From CAXXOK01 sp963666755 (GTDB taxonomy: Bacteria; Bacillota; Clostridia; Christensenellales; Aristaeellaceae): a stretch of DNA of 64,000 nt. Positions 58,744 through 64,000 of this stretch are shown here, one piece after another. Positions within the stretch are counted from its first letter, which is position 1, and each line of letters starts with the position of its first letter. Made by a program: the position numbers and the translations under genes. Where the stretch lies: assembly GCA_963666755.2 (NCBI GenBank), contig CAXXGW010000009.1:1178001-1242000 (forward strand). Reading direction: 5' to 3'. The notes under the pieces were generated by a model. The model was given only the letters and a program-made list of their open reading frames with translations. It ran no database searches and had not been told where the DNA came from.

Positions 58744-59766
58744 ATGCAGGACGATTACTTTTCGCTGATGCAGAAGATAGCGCCAGACCTCGCCCAGCAA
58801 ATCGAGCGACGCGCGCTTGTGCTGGAACGAATAGACGCCTTGCAACCAGTAGGCAGGCGGATGCTTGCCTCCCGGCTTAACCTGCCGGAGCGCGAGGTAC
58901 GCACCGTCGCAGCCCTGCTCAAGGAGCGTGGGCTGGTGGAGCTGGACGCCGCCGGGATGACCCTGACCCCCGAAGCCGCCGAAATCCTGCCTTCCGCACG
59001 CCGGTTCAGCCGTGACCTGCGGGGGCTGACCAAGCTGGAAACCGCCCTGAGCAAACTGCTGGACGTGCCCAAGGTCTATGTGACCGCCGGGGACAGCGAT
59101 CAGGACCCGCACGTGCTGCAGGAAGTCGGGCGGATTGCCGCAAGCCGCCTGCGCGGGTTTCTGCAAAGCGGATCAACACTGGCAGTCACGGGCGGCCAGA
59201 CCATCCACGAGGTCGCGCAGGCGCTGACCATCGGCACCGCGATGAATGTGATGGTGGTGCCCGCGCGCGGCGGCATCGGGCGCGCGCTGGAAACGCAGGC
59301 CAACACCATCGCCTCAGAGATCGCTAAGCGTTTAGGCGGCCACCACAGACTGATGCACCTGCCCGATCAGCTGGACGAGCGCACGCTTTTGGAGCTGCGC
59401 AAGTTAAGCGAAGTCACGGAAACGCTGGAGCTGCTGCAACGGGCGGATGTGGTGCTTTACGGCATCGGCAGAGCGGACGATATGGCCCGCAAGCGCCAAC
59501 TCTCCGCCGATGCGCTGGCAGAAGTGCTGCGGCGCGGCGCGGTAGCGGAGGCATACGGCTGCTATTTCGACGCCGAGGGTAATGTGGTATTCAGCGCTTC
59601 CCTGGTGGCGCATGATCTGGGCAAGCTCAAACCCAACTGCGCGATGCTGGCCGTAGCCGCCGGGGCACGCAAGGCAACGGCGATCCGCGCGGTGATGCGC
59701 AGCCGCCCGCAGGCTATGCTCGTGACGGACGAAGGCGCGGCGCGCGCGATTCTGGAACTCCCCTGA
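58744..59766 (+). CDS. cggR: Central glycolytic genes regulator CggR (SorC family)
   Basis: A 340-residue repressor. The N-terminal helix-turn-helix (about 20-70, 'VGRRMLASRLNLPEREVRTVAALLKERGLVEL') is followed by a SorC sugar-phosphate-binding domain (from about 95) with 'LAVTGGQTIHEVAQAL', 'VVPARGGIGRALETQANTIA' and 'LYGIGRADDMARKR'. CggR of Bacillus is released from DNA by fructose-1,6-bisphosphate. Its gene is first in the glycolytic operon here, and a tandem CggR-like operator lies upstream. AAGGAG precedes ATG 58744; the longer in-frame extension runs over the operator and is unlikely. Confidence 0.9.
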   Translation: MQDDYFSLMQKIAPDLAQQIERRALVLERIDALQPVGRRMLASRLNLPEREVRTVAALLKERGLVELDAAGMTLTPEAAEILPSARRFSRDLRGLTKLETALSKLLDVPKVYVTAGDSDQDPHVLQEVGRIAASRLRGFLQSGSTLAVTGGQTIHEVAQALTIGTAMNVMVVPARGGIGRALETQANTIASEIAKRLGGHHRLMHLPDQLDERTLLELRKLSEVTETLELLQRADVVLYGIGRADDMARKRQLSADALAEVLRRGAVAEAYGCYFDAEGNVVFSASLVAHDLGKLKPNCAMLAVAAGARKATAIRAVMRSRPQAMLVTDEGAARAILELP

Positions 59767-59828
59767 TTGCTCGCCTTTTAAGGCTTGGCAATACAATCGA
59801 CACCATCAAAACGCAAGGAGTGTGCAGT

Positions 59829-61016
59829 ATGGCGAAGAAAACCATTGAGGACATCCAGGTCAAAGGGAAAAAAGTGCTCGTTCGCTGCGACTTTAACGTA
59901 CCGCTGGATGAAAACAAGGTCATCACCGACGAAAACCGTATCCGCGGGGCGCTGCCGACCATTAAGTACCTGATGGGTCAGGGCGCGCGCGTCATCCTGT
60001 GCTCGCACCTGGGCCGCCCCAAGGGTGGCTTCGATATGAAGTATTCCCTCAAGCCCGTTGCAGACCGTCTGAGCCAGCTGCTTGGCCGTGACGTGCCCCT
60101 GGCCAAGGATGTGGTCGGCCCGGATGCGCACCGTCTGGCCGATGCTCTGCAGGACGGCGATGTGATGCTGCTGGAAAACGTCCGCTTCCATCCGGAAGAG
60201 GAAAAGAATGATCCTGAGTTTTCCAAGCAGCTGGCCTCGCTTGCGGAAGTGTACGTGAACGATGCCTTCGGCACCGCGCACCGCGCGCATTCGTCCACCG
60301 AGGGCGTGGCGCACCTGCTGCACCCCGCTGTGGCCGGTTACCTGATCGGCAAGGAATTGTCCATCATGGGCAAGGCGCTGGAAGACCCGGCGCGCCCCTT
60401 TGTGGCGATCCTCGGCGGCGCGAAGGTGAGCGACAAGATCGGCGTGATTACCAACCTGCTGGAAAAGGTCGATACGCTGATTATCGGCGGCGGCATGAGC
60501 TACACCTTCCAGAAGGCGCTGGGCGGCCGCATTGGCAAGAGCCTGCTGGAAGCCGATAAAATTGACCTTGCCAAGGAAATTCTGGAAAAGGCAAAGGCCA
60601 AGCATGTGAAGCTGCTCCTGCCGATCGACAACATTGCGGGCGACAGCTTCAGCAATGACGCCATGCGCATCACCGTGCACAGCCAGGAAATCCCTGACGG
60701 ATTCGAGGGTATGGATATCGGCCCCAAGACGCAGGTGATTTTCGCCAACGAAATCGTCAATGCCGGTACGGTGGTCTGGAACGGCCCCATGGGCGTGTTC
60801 GAGTTTGAGAACTTCGCCGAGGGCACCCGCGCGATTGCCAAGGCCATGGCGGAGTGCAAGGGCGTAACCATCATCGGCGGCGGCGACAGTGCCGCGGCTG
60901 TGGAGCAGATGGGCTATGCCGACAAGATGACCCACGTATCCACCGGCGGCGGCGCGAGCTTGGAGTACTTGGAAGGCAAGACCCTGCCCGGCGTTGCCGC
61001 GCTGGACGACAAGTAA
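59829..61016 (+). CDS. pgk: Phosphoglycerate kinase
   Basis: A 395-residue glycolytic enzyme that forms ATP from 1,3-bisphosphoglycerate. 'LVRCDFNVPLDE' opens the N-domain; 'HLGRPKGG', 'ENVRFHPEEEKND' and 'NDAFGTAHRAHSSTEGV' contribute to substrate binding; 'ILGGAKVSDKIGV' and 'GGGDSAAAVEQMG' make up the nucleotide domain. All are standard. AAGGAGTGTGCAGT precedes ATG 59829. Bacillus operons have gap between cggR and pgk; no gap is present here. Confidence 0.97.
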   Translation: MAKKTIEDIQVKGKKVLVRCDFNVPLDENKVITDENRIRGALPTIKYLMGQGARVILCSHLGRPKGGFDMKYSLKPVADRLSQLLGRDVPLAKDVVGPDAHRLADALQDGDVMLLENVRFHPEEEKNDPEFSKQLASLAEVYVNDAFGTAHRAHSSTEGVAHLLHPAVAGYLIGKELSIMGKALEDPARPFVAILGGAKVSDKIGVITNLLEKVDTLIIGGGMSYTFQKALGGRIGKSLLEADKIDLAKEILEKAKAKHVKLLLPIDNIAGDSFSNDAMRITVHSQEIPDGFEGMDIGPKTQVIFANEIVNAGTVVWNGPMGVFEFENFAEGTRAIAKAMAECKGVTIIGGGDSAAAVEQMGYADKMTHVSTGGGASLEYLEGKTLPGVAALDDK

Positions 61017-61026
61017 AAAGGCACCC

Positions 61027-61133
61027 GCGTTGCGCAGGCGGCAAAGCTCGCCTGCGCAACGCATGCCCGGGACGCCCGCATAACCCCCGGCCCCGGAGAA
61101 AAACGGCGTCCCCCGTTTCACGGGGCATTTTTC
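61027..61133 (+). terminator. Two hairpins between pgk and tpiA (attenuator or processing region)
   Basis: A perfect 14-bp stem (61027-61040 with 61049-61062) is followed by a smaller CCCCGT/ACGGGG hairpin (61111-61116 with 61120-61125) ending in CATTTTTC, a plausible intrinsic terminator. They fall inside an otherwise co-directional operon. Partial termination or mRNA processing would raise pgk output over tpiA and gpmI. Confidence 0.6.
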
Positions 61134-61175
61134 GGTTGATTAACATCCTGCATGTGCAGGGAGGAGCGATTGACA

Positions 61176-61928
61176 ATGCGGAAACCGATCATTGCTGGTA
61201 ACTGGAAGATGAATAAAACCCCCGCCGAAGCCGCCGAGCTGGTGAAGGCGCTGGTGCCGTCCGTTAAGGATGCCGCCTGTGACGTGGTGGTTTGTGTGCC
61301 CGCCGTTTGCTTTGACGCCGTCCATAGCGCTATTCAGGGCAGCAATATCCGCCTCGGCGCGCAGAACGTGCATTTTGCCAAGAGCGGCGCGTATACGGGC
61401 GAGCTGAGCGCCGACATGCTCAAGGCCTGCGGCGTGGAATATGTGATTATCGGCCATAGCGAGCGTCGGCAGTATTTTGGCGAAACCGACAAGACCGTCA
61501 ACCTGCGGGTGAAGGCGGCCGTCGCGGCGGGGCTGACCCCCATCCTGTGCGTGGGGGAACTGAAGGACGAGCGCGAAAACGGTTACACCAATGCGATTGT
61601 GGAATACCAAACGCGCATGGCGCTGACCGGCCTGACCGCCGAGCAAGTTGCGCAGGTCGTGATCGCTTATGAGCCTGTGTGGGCCATCGGCACGGGCCTG
61701 ACTGCCACCGACGAGCAGGCTAACGAGACCATCGGCGTGATCCGCGAAGCGGTCAAACGCCAGTACGGCGCGGCGGTATCCGACGCGGTGCGCATCCAGT
61801 ACGGCGGCAGCATGAACCCCGGCAACGTCAAGGGGCTGATGGCCCAGCCGGAAATCGACGGCGGCCTGATCGGCGGCGCGTCGCTCAAGGCGCCGGACTT
61901 TACCGCCGTGGTACTGTACAACGCGTGA
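61176..61928 (+). CDS. tpiA: Triosephosphate isomerase
   Basis: A 250-residue TIM barrel that interconverts dihydroxyacetone phosphate and glyceraldehyde-3-phosphate. Catalytic Lys is in GNWKMN (K11), His in 'IIGHSERRQ', and Glu in 'AYEPVWAIGTG'; the phosphate loop 'QYGGSMNPGN' and 'DGGLIGGASL' are present. Length is normal. ATG 61176 sits after GGAGGAGCGATTGACA; the alternative GTG or upstream in-frame codons would add residues before the conserved 'RKPIIAGNWKMN' start. Confidence 0.97.
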   Translation: MRKPIIAGNWKMNKTPAEAAELVKALVPSVKDAACDVVVCVPAVCFDAVHSAIQGSNIRLGAQNVHFAKSGAYTGELSADMLKACGVEYVIIGHSERRQYFGETDKTVNLRVKAAVAAGLTPILCVGELKDERENGYTNAIVEYQTRMALTGLTAEQVAQVVIAYEPVWAIGTGLTATDEQANETIGVIREAVKRQYGAAVSDAVRIQYGGSMNPGNVKGLMAQPEIDGGLIGGASLKAPDFTAVVLYNA

Positions 61929-61963
61929 CCTGATGATACAGAATTGAGGAGCAACAGGTATAT

Positions 61964-63511
61964 ATGGAAAAAACCATGACGGCCCTGATTATCATGGACG
62001 GGTTTGGCATCAACCCCGTGCATGAGGGCAATGCGATTTACCAGGCAGGCACGCCGCACCTGGATGAGCTGATGCGGGTGTACCCGCATACGCAAATCGG
62101 CGCCAGCGGTATGGATGTAGGCCTGCCGGACGGGCAGATGGGCAACAGCGAGGTTGGCCATCTCAACATCGGCGCGGGGCGCATCGTGTATCAGGAACTG
62201 ACACGCATTACCAAAGACATTCAGGACGGGGATTTTTTCAAGAAGAAACCCCTGTGCGATGTGATGGATCGCGCGGCCGCCGAAGGCAAGGCCATTCACC
62301 TGATGGGTTTGGTGAGCGACGGCGGCGTGCACAGCCATAACACGCACCTGTATGCGCTGTTGGAAATGTGCAAGCAGCACGGTGTTAAAAACGTGTTTGT
62401 GCATTGCTTCCTGGATGGCCGCGATGTGCCGCCCACAAGCGGCCTGGAATACGTGCGCGAGCTGGAAGCAAAGCTCAAGGAAATCGGCGTTGGGAAGATT
62501 GCCACCGTCATGGGCCGTTACTGGGCGATGGACAGGGATAACCTTTGGGATCGCGTGCAGAAGGCTTATGATGCGATGGTGCTTGGGCAGGGCGTTGTGG
62601 CCGATAGTGCCGAAAAGGCGGTCGAGCAGAGCTATGCGCTGGGCGAAAAGGGTAACGACGAGTTTGTGCTGCCCACCGTTGTGCAGCATGATGGTAAACC
62701 CGTGGCGACCATCCAGCCGGACGACGGCGTGATCTTCTTTAACTTCCGCCCGGACCGTGCCCGCCAGCTGACGCGCACGTTTATCCTGCCGGATTTTGAC
62801 GGGTTTATGCGTGCCAAGGGGTACTTCCCCGTGCATTTCGTGAGCATGACCCAGTACGACGAGACGTTTACCAACCTGCAGGTTGTCAACCCGCCGGAAT
62901 CGCTGGCCAACACGCTGGGCGAGTATCTGTCGGGCCTTGGCAAAACGCAGCTGCGCATTGCGGAAACGCAAAAGTACGCGCATGTGACGTTCTTCTTTAA
63001 CGGCGGGGTTGAAAAGCCCAATCCGGGGGAAGATCGCATCCTTGTGCCCTCTTCCAAGGTGGCGACGTTCGACATGAACCCCGAAATGAGTGCCTATGAG
63101 GTGGCCGGGAAGGCGATTGAGCAGATCAACGCCAAAAAGTACGATGTAATGATCCTCAACTTTGCCAACTGCGACATGGTGGGCCACACCGGCGTGATGG
63201 AAGCGGCGGAAGAAGCTGTACGCGCCGTGGACGACAGCGTATGGGCTGTGGTGCGCGCCATCCTGCGCAACGGCGGCCGGGCTTTTGTAACGGCTGACCA
63301 CGGCAATGCCGATCAGATGGTCGATCCGGTCACGGGCGAGCCTTTTACCGCGCATACGACCAACCCAGTGCCCTTTATCGCCATCGGGCCGGAAATGATC
63401 GGCCGGAAGCTGCGCGAAGGTGGCCGCCTGAGCGACATTGCGCCGACGATGCTGGAAAGCATGGGGATTCCGATCCCTGCGGACATGAAGGGCAAGAGCC
63501 TGCTGGCATAA
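61964..63511 (+). CDS. gpmI: 2,3-bisphosphoglycerate-independent phosphoglycerate mutase
   Basis: A 515-residue two-metal (Mn) enzyme converting 3- to 2-phosphoglycerate. 'LIIMDGFG' gives the first metal Asp, 'MGNSEVGHLNIGAGR' has the catalytic Ser phosphorylated in the cycle, 'SDGGVHSHNTH', 'DGRDVPPTSG' and 'NFRPDRARQL' bind substrate, and 'NCDMVGHTG' and 'TADHGNADQMVD' complete the metal sites. Manganese dependence makes such enzymes pH-sensitive, a control used in sporulating Bacilli. A strong terminator follows, so it ends the operon; eno is not present. Confidence 0.96.
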   Translation: MEKTMTALIIMDGFGINPVHEGNAIYQAGTPHLDELMRVYPHTQIGASGMDVGLPDGQMGNSEVGHLNIGAGRIVYQELTRITKDIQDGDFFKKKPLCDVMDRAAAEGKAIHLMGLVSDGGVHSHNTHLYALLEMCKQHGVKNVFVHCFLDGRDVPPTSGLEYVRELEAKLKEIGVGKIATVMGRYWAMDRDNLWDRVQKAYDAMVLGQGVVADSAEKAVEQSYALGEKGNDEFVLPTVVQHDGKPVATIQPDDGVIFFNFRPDRARQLTRTFILPDFDGFMRAKGYFPVHFVSMTQYDETFTNLQVVNPPESLANTLGEYLSGLGKTQLRIAETQKYAHVTFFFNGGVEKPNPGEDRILVPSSKVATFDMNPEMSAYEVAGKAIEQINAKKYDVMILNFANCDMVGHTGVMEAAEEAVRAVDDSVWAVVRAILRNGGRAFVTADHGNADQMVDPVTGEPFTAHTTNPVPFIAIGPEMIGRKLREGGRLSDIAPTMLESMGIPIPADMKGKSLLA

Positions 63512-63520
63512 AAAGCTGCG

Positions 63521-63560
63521 CAGCGCCGGTCGCCAAAAAGGCGACCGGCGCTGTTTTGTC
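63521..63560 (+). terminator. Strong terminator after gpmI
   Basis: A perfect 14-bp stem (63521-63534 with 63540-63553) has an AAAAA loop and is followed by TTTTGTCC, a textbook intrinsic terminator ten bases after the gpmI stop. Confidence 0.9.
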
Positions 63561-63892
63561 CCTTCACATTCGTTGCCGGAATGGACTGAGCAGGATGAGG
63601 GAGAGCAGCTACCGGCGAAAAGACAGCCGCAACGGTTGTATAATATGGTTCTTGCGGCAGAGCAGCAAAGTAAAATGCGGATCGTTCAGTGCGTGAGGAG
63701 GATAGGGACGGATTCCATTTGTAAGTCTGGCAATCACGCTCTGTGAATGCGGCGGTATGAAAAAGAAAACCCGATCGCTGCTAGAGCGGTCAGGTTTTGT
63801 ACGATTACAAGGAATTGCATCTCATAACAGATGCCTTTAATACATGTCGGAATCTTTTTATTAGCAGCAAGCGTTTCATGATCCCGCGCCTG
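63561..63892. other. Region between the gpmI terminator and era
   Basis: About 330 bases with no supported gene. It contains TATAAT at 63639-63644 without a good -35, GAGGAGGATAGGG at 63696-63708 that resembles a ribosome-binding site, and a hairpin at 63766-63798. Between the last two there is a reading frame of about 40 codons (from ATT or nearby) with a short hydrophobic stretch and KKKT, reminiscent of small holin-like toxin genes, but with no ordinary start codon. Confidence 0.4.
63766..63798. terminator. Hairpin terminator (bidirectional) beside era
   Basis: AAAACCCGATCGCT (63766-63779) pairs with AGCGGTCAGGTTTT (63785-63798) with two mismatches (both can be read as G-T type), around a GCTAG loop. 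The A tract on one side and the T tract on the other would allow termination in both directions. It lies about 95 bases beyond the era stop on the minus strand. Confidence 0.6.
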
Positions 63893-64000
63893 TTACTCGT
63901 CCCGCCTGTAGCCGAGCGTACGCAAATCTTCTGCGCGGTTGCGCCAATCCTCACGCACCTTTACCCACAGCTGCAAATCGACATGTGTGTTCAGCAATGC
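63893..64000 (-). CDS. era: GTPase Era, C-terminal end (cut by the window edge)
   Basis: On the minus strand an open frame enters from the window edge and ends with TAA (63895-63893). The 35 residues read, near the end, 'LQLWVKVREDWRNRAEDLRTLGYRR', which matches the conserved C-terminus of the Era KH domain (V-L-x-L-W-V-K-V-x-x-x-W-R). Era is an essential GTPase for 30S ribosome maturation that binds the 3' end of 16S rRNA. The GTPase domain is outside the window, so the call rests on the KH tail only. Confidence 0.85.
   Translation of the reverse strand, partial: ALLNTHVDLQLWVKVREDWRNRAEDLRTLGYRRDE

Overview
The window reads as one continuous stretch of chromosome from an anaerobic, fermentative member of the Clostridia (Bacillota) with a fairly high GC content. 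The evidence is the gene set: a trimeric NAD-linked [FeFe] hydrogenase with its accessory genes, an Rnf ion-translocating complex, ArgR and CggR regulators, an Asp23/AmaP/DUF2273 envelope module, a SpoIID-like protein, a DivIC-like septum protein, and families that I know mainly from Clostridia (DUF6062-like, DUF6106-like, DRTGG). No rRNA, tRNA, CRISPR array, insertion sequence or prophage was found. Genes are tightly packed, mostly on the + strand, with many 4-bp ATGA overlaps and several TTG starts.

Layout. 1-1755: end of a Fur-family regulator, then a znuCB-type metal ABC transporter. 1863-6869: DivIC-like protein, Ppx/GppA phosphatase, EF-G-like GTPase, PfkB sugar kinase and a GNAT acetyltransferase. 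7090-11498: a DUF1801 gene on the - strand, then an alpha/beta hydrolase, a membrane-anchored MurF-like ligase and a divergent Ddl-like ligase. 11510-17467: dxs-tlyA, then nadK-argR-recN behind a promoter that carries an ARG-box-like site. 17769-23809: rnfC-D-E-A-B without rnfG, then proC and rnhA. 24302-30163: a 1420-residue SpoIID protein with about eleven SH3 repeats, a trmN6-like gene whose 3' end is copied in a 127-bp tandem repeat, and a dCMP-deaminase-like gene.

30220-39968 is the hydrogenase region. A putative H2/redox-sensing set (DRTGG, HATPase, hydrogenase-like Fe-S protein, DRTGG-like, PHP) precedes the structural set hydC-HATPase-ferredoxin-hydB-hydA. 40152-50195: rplS on the - strand, a DUF3298-like exported protein, ftsK/spoIIIE, hisS-aspS and asp23-amaP-DUF2273. 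50220-58505: nusB, a TsaD paralogue, folD, xseA-xseB, ispA, a divergent PAP2 gene, a DUF6106-like gene, cysteine desulfurase and thiI. 58744-63511: a CggR-controlled glycolytic operon (cggR-pgk-tpiA-gpmI, without gap or eno) with a clear tandem operator. The window ends in the 3' end of era on the - strand.

Metabolic reading (inference): glycolysis yields NADH and reduced ferredoxin. HydABC could combine both to release H2, and Rnf could couple ferredoxin and NAD to an ion gradient. The most interesting observations are the missing rnfG beside an RnfB with six ferredoxin-type motifs, the probable H2-sensing module, the MurF-like/Ddl-like cassette with an altered ligase pocket, the ARG-box and CggR operators, the giant SpoIID-SH3 protein, and the repeat that copies a gene's stop codon.
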